Below, piece by piece: positions 31,547 through 40,395 of a stretch of DNA of 64,000 nucleotides; positions within the stretch are counted from its first letter, which is position 1; each line of letters begins with the position of its first letter. The translations under genes were made by a program, and so were the position numbers. The stretch is from Sphingomonas sp. LR60. GTDB lineage: Bacteria; Pseudomonadota; Alphaproteobacteria; Sphingomonadales; Sphingomonadaceae. Under the pieces are notes generated by a model that was not told where the DNA came from, did not search any database, and saw only the letters and a program-made list of their open reading frames with translations. Location: assembly GCF_036855935.1 (NCBI RefSeq), contig NZ_JASPFK010000001.1, forward strand, positions 841,501 to 905,500, given 5' to 3'.

Positions 31547-31633
31547 TCGCACCCAACATCGGGTGCTTTCGGCGCCGGAGAAGCGCCTCACGAGATTGTC
31601 TCGTACGCGACCTTCTGCTTTATCATCGCGCGC

Positions 31634-33664
31634 ATGAAGATGCTGACCTCCGCGACTCTGCTCGCGCTTGCCGCCACTACCGCCGCGCCCGCCATCGCCC
31701 GGCAGCTCACCATCGACGACGTCACCACGCTCAGCCGGGTCGGTGCGCCGACGATGTCGAAGGACGGGCGCTGGCTGGTCTGGGCGCAGCGCGAAACCGA
31801 TGTCGCCGCCGATCGCGGGCGCTACGACCTCTGGAAGCTCGACCTGACCCGCAAGGGTGCGCCGCCGGTGAAGCTCGCCGCCGATCCGCAGCTTGACGAG
31901 AACGACCCGCAACTGGTCGGCAACACCGTCTATTTCACCGCCGACGACGCGCTATGGTCGGTGCCGGTGGCCGGGGGCACGCCGCGGCGGCTGACCGACT
32001 TCAAGGGCGGGTTCAACGGCTTCAAGGTCGCGCCGACCGGCGACCGCGTGCTGATCTGGGCGGATCGTCGCCCCGGCGCGCCGTCGCTGGAGCCCGCCAC
32101 CGACAAGAAGGCCGCCAATCCGGGCAGCGGGCGCACCTACGATCAATTGTTCGTGCGGCATTGGGATACATGGGCGGACGGCAATCGCTCGCAATTGTTC
32201 GTGCTTCCGCTGACCGCCGCGGGTGCGCGCGGCAACGGGCGCGCGCTCGCCCCGGCACTGCTCGGCGACACACCGTCCAAGCCGTTCGGCGGCGCGGAGG
32301 AAGTGAACTGGAGTCCCGACGGACGCACCGTCTATTTCGCGCTGCGTGAGCCGGGGCGGATCGAGCCGCTGTCGACCAACCTCGACATCTTCGCGGTCCC
32401 CGCCGACGCCAGCGCCGCACCGACCAACCTGACCGCCGCCAATCAGGCGACCGATACGCAGCCGGCGGTGTCACCCGATGGGCGCAAGCTTGCGTGGCTG
32501 GCGATGCGCCGCGCGGGCTATGAGGCGGATCGCTTCGTCGTGATGGTGCGTGATCTTGCGTCGGGGCAGACGGTCTCGCTGACCGAGCGCTGGGATCGCT
32601 CGCCGGGGTCGCTGCAATGGGCGCCCGACTCGCGCTCGCTCTACGTCACCGCCGACGACACGCAGGAAACGCCGCTGTTCCAGGTCGATGTCGCGCATGG
32701 GCAGGTGACGCGGCTGACCGGGGAAGGGCATGTCTCGGCTGTCGCGGTCGGTGCGCAGGGTGTCGTGGTGGCGATGAACAGCCTGACCGCGCCCGACGAT
32801 TTCTACCGCGTCGGGCCGCAGCGCAGCACGTTGCGGCTGACGCAGGTCAACGCCGCGCGACTGGCCGGCATCGATATGCCGACGGTCGAGCGCTTCAGCT
32901 TCAAGGGCGCGAACGGTGACATCGTCTGGGGCTATGCGGTGCAGCCTTATGGCGTCGCGGGCAAGGTTCCGGTCGCGTTCATGGTCCACGGCGGGCCGCA
33001 GGGATCGAGCAACAACAGCTGGTCCTACCGCTGGAACCCCGCGGTATTCGCGGGGGCCGGTTACGGGCTCGTCGCGGTCGATTTCCACGGCTCGACCGGG
33101 TACGGTCAGGCATTCACCGATGCGATCCGCAACAATTGGGGCGGCTGGCCGCTCGAGGATCTGCAAAAGGGACTCGCCGCCGCGACGACCAAATTCGCGT
33201 GGCTGGACGGCGACAATGCCTGCGCGCTCGGCGCCAGCTACGGCGGCTATATGATGAACTGGATCGAGGGACGCTGGCCCGATCGCTTCAAGTGCATCGT
33301 CCAGCACGACGGCGTCTTCGACGCGCGCGCCATGGCCTATGAGACCGAGGAACTCTGGTTCGACGAATGGGAACATGGCGGGAAGGCCTATTTCCAGGAC
33401 CCGCAGGCATTCGAGAAGTGGAACCCCGTCAATTACGTCGACAAGTGGAAGACGCCGCAACTCGTCATCACCGGCGAGAAGGACTTCCGCATCCCCTATA
33501 CGCAGGGTCTGGCGGCCTTCACCGCGCTCCAGCGGCGCGACATTCCCTCGCGCTTGCTGGTGTTCCCGAACGAGAACCATTGGGTGCTGAAGCCGTCCAA
33601 CTCGCGGCAATGGTATCGCGAGGTGCTGGGCTGGATGGATCGCTGGACGAAGGGCGCGCGCTAG
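31634..33664 (+). CDS. S9 family peptidase (acylaminoacyl/dipeptidyl type)
   Basis: A 676-residue secreted prolyl-oligopeptidase-family serine peptidase. The signal peptide covers about 1-20. A beta-propeller of WD-like blades runs from about 35 to 400 (PTMSKDGRWLVWAQRE; NWSPDGRTVYFA; AVSPDGRKLAWLA). The alpha/beta-hydrolase domain has catalytic Ser535 (GASYGGYMM), Asp617 (GEKDFRIPY) and His649 (NENHW). Expected to cleave short peptides in the periplasm. It sits between popZ and valS and ends tail to tail with the hemerythrin gene; the two stops share the palindrome CTAG. Confidence 0.95.
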   Translation: MKMLTSATLLALAATTAAPAIARQLTIDDVTTLSRVGAPTMSKDGRWLVWAQRETDVAADRGRYDLWKLDLTRKGAPPVKLAADPQLDENDPQLVGNTVYFTADDALWSVPVAGGTPRRLTDFKGGFNGFKVAPTGDRVLIWADRRPGAPSLEPATDKKAANPGSGRTYDQLFVRHWDTWADGNRSQLFVLPLTAAGARGNGRALAPALLGDTPSKPFGGAEEVNWSPDGRTVYFALREPGRIEPLSTNLDIFAVPADASAAPTNLTAANQATDTQPAVSPDGRKLAWLAMRRAGYEADRFVVMVRDLASGQTVSLTERWDRSPGSLQWAPDSRSLYVTADDTQETPLFQVDVAHGQVTRLTGEGHVSAVAVGAQGVVVAMNSLTAPDDFYRVGPQRSTLRLTQVNAARLAGIDMPTVERFSFKGANGDIVWGYAVQPYGVAGKVPVAFMVHGGPQGSSNNSWSYRWNPAVFAGAGYGLVAVDFHGSTGYGQAFTDAIRNNWGGWPLEDLQKGLAAATTKFAWLDGDNACALGASYGGYMMNWIEGRWPDRFKCIVQHDGVFDARAMAYETEELWFDEWEHGGKAYFQDPQAFEKWNPVNYVDKWKTPQLVITGEKDFRIPYTQGLAAFTALQRRDIPSRLLVFPNENHWVLKPSNSRQWYREVLGWMDRWTKGAR

Positions 33665-34044
33665 GCCGCGGACAAAAATGGGAAGAGTTCACGCTCTTCC
33701 CATGCGAGCCGCATCCGCATCCGCTGCTGCAGCTTGAGCACCGCTTTGGCATAGCTGTCCCATTCGCCGGGGATGCGCGCCGGCGGCCAGGCGCGGACGT
33801 GTGCGCTATATTCGGCGAGCAGCGCCTGCATGTCCGCCGCCAGCGCGGCGGCGAGCGGCGCACCGGGCAGCGTCCGCCCGGTCTCCATGTCTTCGTCGGC
33901 GCGGTGCCGATGCAGCAGGTGCGAGAAGAGCACGCGCTCGCGCAGCATTTCTGCCGCGACCGCTTCGTGCCCACCTGCCAACAGCGCGGCATAGCGTTGC
34001 ATCGCCGCACGGATCGCATCGTGATCGTTCTGGAACTTCGCCAT
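33661..34044 (-). CDS. Hemerythrin HHE domain protein
   Basis: A 127-residue four-helix protein with hemerythrin-type ligands: NDHDAIR near 6-12, HLLHRHRADED near 42-52, and ERELFPFL at the C-terminus. The His/Glu spacing fits the HHE cation-binding family, which binds a di-iron centre or senses oxygen or NO. The mid-chain HxxxE pattern is relaxed, so a di-iron site is likely but not proven. It has its own orientation, convergent with the S9 peptidase (shared CTAG) and divergent from valS, with about 100 bases between it and valS. Confidence 0.82.
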   Translation of the reverse strand: MAKFQNDHDAIRAAMQRYAALLAGGHEAVAAEMLRERVLFSHLLHRHRADEDMETGRTLPGAPLAAALAADMQALLAEYSAHVRAWPPARIPGEWDSYAKAVLKLQQRMRMRLAWEERELFPFLSAA

Positions 34045-34145
34045 TCGGTCGGTCTTTCCCCCGACTCCGCTGCTAGGCCACTCAGGTTAAGCAAGTGTTG
34101 GCCGGCGGCTTCTCAGCGCGGTTTGCTGTGGCTACAGACACGGAC

Positions 34146-36926
34146 ATGACCGAGCTTCCGAAGACCTTCGACCCCGCCGCCATCGAATCCAAATGGTATG
34201 CCCATTGGGAGGACAAGGGCCTGTTCCGCCCCGATCGTCCGAATGCCGAGCCGTGGACGATCGTCAACCCGCCGCCCAACGTGACGGGTTCGCTGCACAT
34301 CGGCCATGCGCTCGACAATACGTTGCAGGATATCCTGACGCGCCACGCGCGGTTGAAGGGCAAGGATGCGCTCTGGGTGGTCGGCACCGATCACGCCGGG
34401 ATCGCGACGCAGATGGTGGTCGAGCGGCAGATGGCCGCCGCGGGCGAGAAGCGCACCGACCTGTCGCGCGAGGCGTTCGTCGACAAGGTGTGGACGTGGA
34501 AGGCGGAAAGCGGCGGGCAGATCACCCGCCAGCTGCGCCGGCTCGGCTGCTCCATGGACTGGGCGAACGAGCGGTTCACGATGGACGAGGGCTTCAGCAA
34601 GGCAGTGCTGAAGGTGTTCGTCGAGCTGCACGCGCGCGGTTTGCTTTTCCGTGACAAAAGGCTGGTCAATTGGGACCCGGGCCTCGGCACCGCGATCAGC
34701 GACCTCGAGGTCGAGACGCGCGAGGTGCGCGGCAGCTTCTGGCATTTGCGCTATCCGCTGGCGGATGGCTCGGGCCATATCGACGTCGCGACGACGCGTC
34801 CCGAGACGATGCTCGCCGACATGGCGATCGCGGTGCACCCCGAAGACGAGCGTTATCGCGCGTTGGTGGGGCAACAGGTGCGGCTGCCGATCACCGGGCG
34901 GTTGATCCCGATCGTCGCGGACGAGCACGCCGATCCGGCGCTCGGCTCGGGCGCGGTGAAGATCACGCCGGGGCATGACTTCAACGACTTCGAGGTCGGC
35001 CGCCGCGCCGGGATCGAGGCGCGCGACATGCTCAACATGCTCGATGCACAGGCACGGGTGGTACAGACCGCCGACGCGCTGATCCCGGCCGAGTTCCTGG
35101 GGCTGACCACCGCCGAGGCGCGCAAGGCAGTCGTCGCGCGGCTGAAGGCCGAGGGCGTGCTGATCCCGCATCTCGACAAGGACGGCGTCGAACATGACGC
35201 CGAAGCGCGCACGATCCAGACGCCTTACGGCGACCGCTCGGGGGTGGTGATCGAGCCGTGGCTGACCGACCAATGGTATGTCGACGCCGCGACGCTCGCC
35301 AAGCCGGCGATCGAGGCGGTGCGCTCGGGCAAGATCAAGATCGTCCCGAAGACGTGGGAGAAGACGTTCTTCAACTGGATGGAGAATATCCAGCCGTGGT
35401 GCGTGTCGCGGCAATTGTGGTGGGGGCATCGCATCCCGGCGTGGTTCGCCGACGATGGCCGCATCTTCGTCGCCGAGAGCGCCGAGGAGGCGCAGCGCCA
35501 AGCGGGTGATGGCGTAGCGCTGCGGCAGGACGAGGACGTCCTCGATACGTGGTTCTCCAGCGCGCTCTGGCCGTTCGCGACTTTGGGGTGGCCCGATGCC
35601 GCAAATAAGCCCTCTCCCCTCCGGGGAGAGGGTTTGGGTGAGGGGTTGGTGTCTCACGGAGAGGCCGGTCTCGGTGAGACCTCGGCCCCTCACCCCACCC
35701 TCTCCCCGGAGGGGAGAGGGCTAGAAACGCTCCACGGTCGCTACCCCAACGACGTCCTGATCTCCGGCTTCGACATCCTGTTCTTCTGGGATGCGCGCAT
35801 GATGATGCAGGGCATCGAGTTCATGGGCGATGTGCCGTTCAAGACGCTTTATCTGCACGGGCTGGTCCGCGCGGCCGACGGCGCGAAGATGTCGAAATCG
35901 AAGGGCAACACCGTCGATCCGCTCGGGTTGATCGACGCCTATGGCGCGGACGCGCTGCGCTTCTTCATGGCGGCGATGGAAAGCCAGGGCCGCGACATCA
36001 AGATGGATGAGAAGCGCGTCGAGGGCTATCGCAACTTCGCGACCAAGCTGTGGAACGCCAGCCGCTTCGCGCAGGCGAACGGCATCGGCGGGTCGACGAC
36101 GATCGAGCCGCCGGTCGCTCGCCACGCGGTCAACAAGTGGATCGTCGCCGAGACGGTGGCGACGGTGCAGGCGGTCGACCTCGCGCTTGCCGACTATCGC
36201 TTCGACGCCGCGGCGAACGCGATCTATCAATTCGTCTGGAGCCGGTTCTGCGACTGGTATCTCGAATTGATCAAGCCTGTCTCGAGCGCAGTCGAGAGGG
36301 GCGGGATCGACGACGAGACGAAGGCCGTCGCGGGCTGGGTGCTCGATCAGATCCTGATCCTGCTCCACCCGTTCATGCCGTTCATCACCGAGGAATTGTG
36401 GCACGCGCTCAGCCCCCGCGCGCATGAACTGATCGTCGCGCACTGGCCGATGGCCGATGCGCGCGCGCTCGATCCGACAGCGGTGGCGCAGATCGGGCGG
36501 GCGATCGAGCTGGTCGAGGCGGTGCGCGGCGCGCGCGCCGAACTCAACGTCCCGCCCGGCGCGAAGATCGCGCTGCACACCGGCGCCGGGGAGGTGCCGG
36601 CGGAAATCGCGCCGTATGTCGAGCGGCTGGCACGCGTGACGCTGACCGCGGGCGAGGCGCACGGCGCGCGTGCGCCGATCCTTTGGGGGGCGGAGACGTT
36701 CGCGCTCGCACTGGACGGCGTGATCGACCTCGATGCCGAGCGGCAGCGGTTGCAGAAGTCGCTGGCGGCGGCGGAGAAGGAGCGCGATGCGCTCGCCGGG
36801 CGGCTGGGGAACGCCAGTTTCGTCGAGCGCGCCAAGCCGGAAGCGGTCGAAAAGGCGCGCGCCGATCATGCCGAGAAGAGCGCCGATGCGGAGCGGTTCG
36901 CGGCGGCGCTGGCGCGGCTGGGATAG
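34146..36926 (+). CDS. valS: Valyl-tRNA synthetase with an in-frame repeat-encoded insert
   Basis: Charges tRNA-Val, 926 residues. HIGH (51-54, in [15 protein letters not shown]) and KMSKS (581-585) class I motifs are intact. The editing domain and the C-terminal coiled coil (about 860-926, [20 protein letters not shown]) are present. Unusually, residues about 488-526 ([13 protein letters not shown] to PTLSPEGRG) are encoded by a palindromic DNA repeat. They lie between LGWPDA and [12 protein letters not shown], just before the Rossmann-fold half that carries KMSKS. The frame is kept. Start chosen at [10 protein letters not shown], the family N-terminus; the frame is open back to 34095. Confidence 0.96.
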   Translation: MTELPKTFDPAAIESKWYAHWEDKGLFRPDRPNAEPWTIVNPPPNVTGSLHIGHALDNTLQDILTRHARLKGKDALWVVGTDHAGIATQMVVERQMAAAGEKRTDLSREAFVDKVWTWKAESGGQITRQLRRLGCSMDWANERFTMDEGFSKAVLKVFVELHARGLLFRDKRLVNWDPGLGTAISDLEVETREVRGSFWHLRYPLADGSGHIDVATTRPETMLADMAIAVHPEDERYRALVGQQVRLPITGRLIPIVADEHADPALGSGAVKITPGHDFNDFEVGRRAGIEARDMLNMLDAQARVVQTADALIPAEFLGLTTAEARKAVVARLKAEGVLIPHLDKDGVEHDAEARTIQTPYGDRSGVVIEPWLTDQWYVDAATLAKPAIEAVRSGKIKIVPKTWEKTFFNWMENIQPWCVSRQLWWGHRIPAWFADDGRIFVAESAEEAQRQAGDGVALRQDEDVLDTWFSSALWPFATLGWPDAANKPSPLRGEGLGEGLVSHGEAGLGETSAPHPTLSPEGRGLETLHGRYPNDVLISGFDILFFWDARMMMQGIEFMGDVPFKTLYLHGLVRAADGAKMSKSKGNTVDPLGLIDAYGADALRFFMAAMESQGRDIKMDEKRVEGYRNFATKLWNASRFAQANGIGGSTTIEPPVARHAVNKWIVAETVATVQAVDLALADYRFDAAANAIYQFVWSRFCDWYLELIKPVSSAVERGGIDDETKAVAGWVLDQILILLHPFMPFITEELWHALSPRAHELIVAHWPMADARALDPTAVAQIGRAIELVEAVRGARAELNVPPGAKIALHTGAGEVPAEIAPYVERLARVTLTAGEAHGARAPILWGAETFALALDGVIDLDAERQRLQKSLAAAEKERDALAGRLGNASFVERAKPEAVEKARADHAEKSADAERFAAALARLG
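35608..35722. repeat. Palindromic element inside valS, read through in frame
   Basis: 115 bases with inverted ends of about 38 bases (AGCCCTCTCCCCTCCGGGG type, mirrored at 35685-35722) and an inner GTCTCAC/GTGAGAC pair near 35651 and 35674. Each arm is itself a hairpin. The insertion keeps the valS frame open and adds about 39 residues. Confidence 0.92.
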
Positions 36927-36989
36927 CGCTTTCCACCGTAATCGTCTTTGACGCGGCAACTACAAGGATCGGCGGCGGTTGAGTGATTT

Positions 36990-37397
36990 ATGTCGCTTTC
37001 CACCGCCCCCTACGCCGTCGTCGTCGAAGACGATCCTATCATCATGATGGAAACGACCTTCATCCTCGAGGATGCGGGGTTTCGCGTTCACGAAAGCTTC
37101 GATGGTCACGAAGCGGTCGCCTTGCTCGGCAAGCATTGGGAAAGCGTCGTGCTGCTGTTCTCCGACGTCGATATGCCCGGCGGGATGAACGGCTTCGCGC
37201 TGGCGCGGCATGTCGCCGAACATTGGCCGCAGATCGAGATCGTCATCGCGTCCGGCCACGTCTGTCCCGAAGAAGGTGACATGCCCGACCGGGCGACGTT
37301 CATCCCCAAGCCGTTCAACCAGCGGATGGTCCACGAACATCTCGCCGAGATCATGCCCGACGACAAGAAGCCCGAGCCGTTGCGGAAAGTGATCTAA
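36990..37397 (+). CDS. Single-domain response regulator
   Basis: A 135-residue receiver domain with no output domain. Acidic pocket E13-D15, phospho-acceptor Asp59 (LFSDVDMP), Ser88 in place of the usual Thr (IASGH), and Lys107 (PKPF). All residues needed for phosphorylation are present. Single-domain receivers act in phosphorelays or bind targets directly. No histidine kinase is near. It starts about 60 bases after valS. Its TAA overlaps the TAG of the convergent helix-hairpin-helix gene. Confidence 0.9.
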   Translation: MSLSTAPYAVVVEDDPIIMMETTFILEDAGFRVHESFDGHEAVALLGKHWESVVLLFSDVDMPGGMNGFALARHVAEHWPQIEIVIASGHVCPEEGDMPDRATFIPKPFNQRMVHEHLAEIMPDDKKPEPLRKVI

Positions 37398-37597
37398 TCG
37401 CCGACCGTCAGCGACGCCCGACCATCGTCGGCCTTGCCGGTCAGGCCCGGAACCTCGTCGAGCTGGCGCAGGTCGGTGAAGCGGCCACGCTCGCCGCGAT
37501 AACGAACGATATCGAACCCGTGGCCCTCAAGCCCGGGGATCGCGTCCAGCCCTTCGGCGGAGGCGGTGTTCACGTTGACAAGCGGCGTGTCGGCCAT
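37394..37597 (-). CDS. Helix-hairpin-helix protein, ComEA-like fragment
   Basis: A 67-residue protein that is essentially one (HhH)2 unit: VNVNTASAEGLDAIPGLEGHGFDIVRYRGERGRFTD, then LRQLDEVPGL. The NxASAEGL...IPGL pattern is that of ComEA-type DNA-binding motifs. There is no signal or membrane segment, so it is not full ComEA. I start at MADTPLVNVN (37597). The frame stays open to 37666 without a better site. Its stop is within the stop of the response regulator on the opposite strand. Confidence 0.75.
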   Translation of the reverse strand: MADTPLVNVNTASAEGLDAIPGLEGHGFDIVRYRGERGRFTDLRQLDEVPGLTGKADDGRASLTVGD

Positions 37598-37689
37598 ACG
37601 CGTCTCCCTGAGGCGGCGAGACCGTTCCGCCATCGTCATGGTGACGAAGCGAGCTCCTGACGCCATCCGCCGTGACTTGAATTTTTGAT

Positions 37690-37826
37690 TCGACCGGTTG
37701 AACCAACACTATCTGTTCCCCGACGAAGGCCGGGGCCCAGTTGGGAGGCGTCAATGATGCGCATTGCGCTTCATCTTCCTGACTTCCCCACCTGAACCCC
37801 AAACTTCAGCTTCGGCGGATCACACC
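37690..37826. repeat. Dispersed REP element, one arm degraded
   Basis: The gap between the HhH gene and the lipoprotein gene holds the left arm of the REP family (37717-37748, CCCCGACGAAGGCCGGGGCC), preceded by the TTGAACC tail and ending in GGATCACACC at 37819-37828. The right arm is degraded. No gene was seen. Confidence 0.65.
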
Positions 37827-38096
37827 TTACATGCCGTTCTTCAGGTTGGTGTCGGGGTCGTTGGTCCGCATGTCTTCGGCCTTCTTGTCGCCAAGGTCGC
37901 GAACCGCGTCGGCCTTGTTCTCCAGTAGATCCTCGGCCGCGTCGTTGTCGACGTTGTCCGCGGCATCCTCGAGATTGTCCGCCACCGCTTCGGCATTCGC
38001 CTCGATATTGTCGGCGGCCTGCTCGCGCGGGCTCGAGTTGCACGCGGTCAGTGACGCCACGCCGGCCAGCATCGCGATCGCAAACAGCTTCTTCAT
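37827..38096 (-). CDS. Small lipoprotein, Asp/Asn-rich
   Basis: An 89-residue predicted lipoprotein. The signal peptide MKKLFAIAMLAGVASLTAC ends at a lipobox LTAC (Cys19). A highly acidic, repetitive helical region follows (DNIEANAEAVADNLEDAADNVDND) with heptad-like spacing. The start at 38096 has GAAGGGG upstream. Such small acidic lipoproteins are frequent in sphingomonads and are of unknown function; some are stress-induced. It stands alone, about 50 bases after the methyltransferase of the five-gene cluster on the same strand. Confidence 0.8.
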   Translation of the reverse strand: MKKLFAIAMLAGVASLTACNSSPREQAADNIEANAEAVADNLEDAADNVDNDAAEDLLENKADAVRDLGDKKAEDMRTNDPDTNLKNGM

Positions 38097-38147
38097 GAAA
38101 TTCCCCTTCGTTGGAGGTGACACCTCAACAGCGTAGAAGCATCGTCG

Positions 38148-38774
38148 TCATCCGATTGTTCCCGCGGCCGATTTCGCGCGAGCGCGCGGCAGATCGCCCG
38201 AGATCGTGCACGCAAGCACCACCCAACGTCCGGTACGGCGGACCGTCCTGACCTGCCACGCCTGCTGCGTCTGCTGCAGGAAGGCGCGCTGCAGGTGCGC
38301 GGCATGTTGCGTGAAGTCGTGAAAGTCGATGCGATGATGGGCGAGCACCAACGTTCCGCCGCGACGCAGCGCCCGTGCAGCGTCGCGCGCGGTGCGTGCC
38401 ATCGCGCGGGGCGACAGATAATAGAGCAGTTCGGCGATCACGATCGCGTCGTAGCACGCGCGGGGCAGCCGTGCGGGCACCGCGAGCCGAAGCGCGCGCG
38501 CACGGGGAGCGCCGTCGCGCAGCGCCGCTGCCACCAGCCGTGTCCCCGCAATGGTCGCCTCGGTCGCATCGAGCCGCAAGGCGCGCGCCGCCAGCGCACG
38601 GCTGTTCGATCCATTGCCCGCGGCCAGTTCGAGGATGCGGCCGTGCGGGCCGGCGCCGATCGCGTGCAGGATCGCGGCGCGCTTGATCGCCTCGTCGCGG
38701 TCGGAGAAGGTCCGCCACGGATCGGGATCGTTCGTGAAGGTGCGTTCGAACGCGTCGAGCGTGATCGGCCTCAC
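38148..38774 (-). CDS. SAM-dependent methyltransferase (class I, NodS-like)
   Basis: A 208-residue methyltransferase. After the N-terminal DAFERTFTNDPDPWRTFSD (typical of NodS-type enzymes paired with PIG-L) comes the SAM site ILELAAGNGSNSRALA near 47-62. Motif II and later strands include YDAIVIAELLYYLSPR and RGGTLVLAHHRIDFHDF. NodS itself N-methylates a deacetylated chitooligosaccharide, so an amino-sugar acceptor is plausible here but unproven. The start is GTG overlapping the PIG-L stop (GTGA). It is the last gene of the coupled cluster. Confidence 0.87.
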   Translation of the reverse strand: MRPITLDAFERTFTNDPDPWRTFSDRDEAIKRAAILHAIGAGPHGRILELAAGNGSNSRALAARALRLDATEATIAGTRLVAAALRDGAPRARALRLAVPARLPRACYDAIVIAELLYYLSPRAMARTARDAARALRRGGTLVLAHHRIDFHDFTQHAAHLQRAFLQQTQQAWQVRTVRRTGRWVVLACTISGDLPRARAKSAAGTIG

Positions 38775-39424
38775 CGTCCGGCCGCCCGCGCGAACACTTC
38801 CTGCGGGCGACTGAACGCGGCGATCTGCTGCGCGGTCATCGCGAATCCACCTGGGTCGTCGGTGATCCGACCGGCCTGCGTGCGATAGCTGCGGATCGCG
38901 TGACGCTTGGCGAGACGTTCCTGTGCGGACAGCGCCAGGATGCGCGCGCCTCGCAGCTGCTGCCCCGCGGGCCACACCGGATAGCGCCACCATTGCACGT
39001 TCGGCTGCCGCACCGCCGCCGCCGCGACCACGCGGTGGTCGGGATGCGCATCGGCCGGGGAGGGGACGAGCGCAAGCGACGGCGTCGGCAGTGCCCGCAC
39101 GGCTCGCGTGATGCTCCGACGAATATCCGCGGCATGAGCACCGAGCCGTCCGTCGGGCAGGCCGAGGAAGGCGATGGCGCTCGCCGGCACGCCCGCCCGC
39201 CGCATCGCACGGCGCGTCTCGCGCTGGCGCTCGCGGATCAGTCGCTGGCGCGGCCACGCCTTGCTCGCGGGGTGCGATGCCGCACCATCGCTGACGACGA
39301 GGATCGCGACGCGCACGCCGCGCCGGGCGAGCCGCGCGATCAGGCCATGCGCCGCGATCGCCTCGTCATCGGGATGCGGCGCGACCACCAAGAGTGCGCG
39401 TGCGCGGCCGGGATCGAACCTCAC
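38771..39424 (-). CDS. PIG-L family deacetylase
   Basis: A 217-residue PIG-L/LmbE hydrolase, a zinc-dependent N-deacetylase of GlcNAc-type groups. The metal site is the AHPDDE motif (VVAPHPDDEAIAAHGL near 13-28). The second His comes from SPADAHPDHRVVAAA near 120-134. The start is a GTG overlapping the stop of the acyl-CoA dehydrogenase-like gene (GTGA), giving MRFDPGRARALLVVAPHPDDE. Downstream it overlaps the methyltransferase by four bases. The PIG-L plus methyltransferase pair is sometimes fused in other genomes, which supports a shared reaction. Confidence 0.92.
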   Translation of the reverse strand: MRFDPGRARALLVVAPHPDDEAIAAHGLIARLARRGVRVAILVVSDGAASHPASKAWPRQRLIRERQRETRRAMRRAGVPASAIAFLGLPDGRLGAHAADIRRSITRAVRALPTPSLALVPSPADAHPDHRVVAAAAVRQPNVQWWRYPVWPAGQQLRGARILALSAQERLAKRHAIRSYRTQAGRITDDPGGFAMTAQQIAAFSRPQEVFARAAGR

Positions 39425-40395
39425 AAAGTCGGCCGCATGATACCGGACGCGACCGCCGCGCCGACCTGCATCCGCTGCGCGTCGGGACCGGGTTGGCGCA
39501 GGTACATCGCCAGGTCGGTGATCGTCGCGGAGAGCGGATGCTCGAGAAACAGCGCGGAGACACCGACCGCCTCCTGCGCGAGCCCGAGCGCTTCGCCGCC
39601 CGCCGCATACACCGACGCGCGCGCCGCGGCGACGAGCGGCAGGCGCGCGGCCTCGTCGACGAACCATGCTTCGCTGGCCCGGCGCACCGCCGCAGCGGCG
39701 CTCTCCGCCAGCCCGAAGAGTCGCGCCAGTCGACCGGCCTGATGCGGGTCCGCCGCGCGGTCGAGCGCCACCAGATGGTCGCGCACCCCGTCGACCAGCC
39801 GCGCGATCCCGCCGGCCTGCACTGCGGTGAACCGGAGCGCGCCACCGCTGAACCACGGCTCGCGCACATAGTCGCCGGGCGCGCCGATCAGCGCGTCGGG
39901 GTCGACGGAGACGTCCTGCCAGCGCACGACATGCGACTCCGATCGCTGCATTCCGGCCACGCGCCAGATGCCGCGATCGATCGACGGTGGGGCAGTGGCC
40001 AGATCGAGCAACACCAACTGGCGCCCGGCCGCCACATCGACGCTGACCAGCGCGTGTGTCAGGATGCCCGCGCCCGATGCGAAGCTCTTGCCGCCGCTCA
40101 GCCGCTCATCGTCGAGCCGAAGCGCTTCCCCACGAAGATCCGCGTTCCAGACACCGAGCATCGCCCCGCCGTCGATCGCCGCGGCCAGCGCACGGTGCTG
40201 TGCCGGCGTGCCATAGCGCGTGACGATCTGCACCGCGTCGACATGCCCTTCGAACAATCGACCGAGCGGCAGGTCTTCGCGCCCGACCTCGTACAACAGC
40301 CGCAACAGCCCGAGCAGCGCCGCGGCATCTTCCGGATCGCGCGCCGCGCGATGGGCGCGGGTCATCGCCGGAAGGCGCACGCGCAGGTCGCTCAC
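39421..40395 (-). CDS. Acyl-CoA dehydrogenase-like protein
   Basis: A 324-residue protein of acyl-CoA dehydrogenase fold, shorter than the usual 380. Recognisable parts are LGLLRLLYEVGREDLPLGRLFEGHVDAVQ and the mid-domain LGVWNADLRGEALRLDDERLSGGKSFASGAG. The helical C-terminal domain (GGIARLVDGVRDHLVALDR; EAVGVSALFLEHPLS) is also present. The usual catalytic Glu and FAD-contact motifs are not clear, so catalysis on acyl-CoA is uncertain. Start GTG (GTGA overlap with the glycosyltransferase stop). It is fixed within the cluster, as in related genomes, so it may act on the same glycoconjugate. Confidence 0.78.
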   Translation of the reverse strand: MSDLRVRLPAMTRAHRAARDPEDAAALLGLLRLLYEVGREDLPLGRLFEGHVDAVQIVTRYGTPAQHRALAAAIDGGAMLGVWNADLRGEALRLDDERLSGGKSFASGAGILTHALVSVDVAAGRQLVLLDLATAPPSIDRGIWRVAGMQRSESHVVRWQDVSVDPDALIGAPGDYVREPWFSGGALRFTAVQAGGIARLVDGVRDHLVALDRAADPHQAGRLARLFGLAESAAAAVRRASEAWFVDEAARLPLVAAARASVYAAGGEALGLAQEAVGVSALFLEHPLSATITDLAMYLRQPGPDAQRMQVGAAVASGIMRPTL

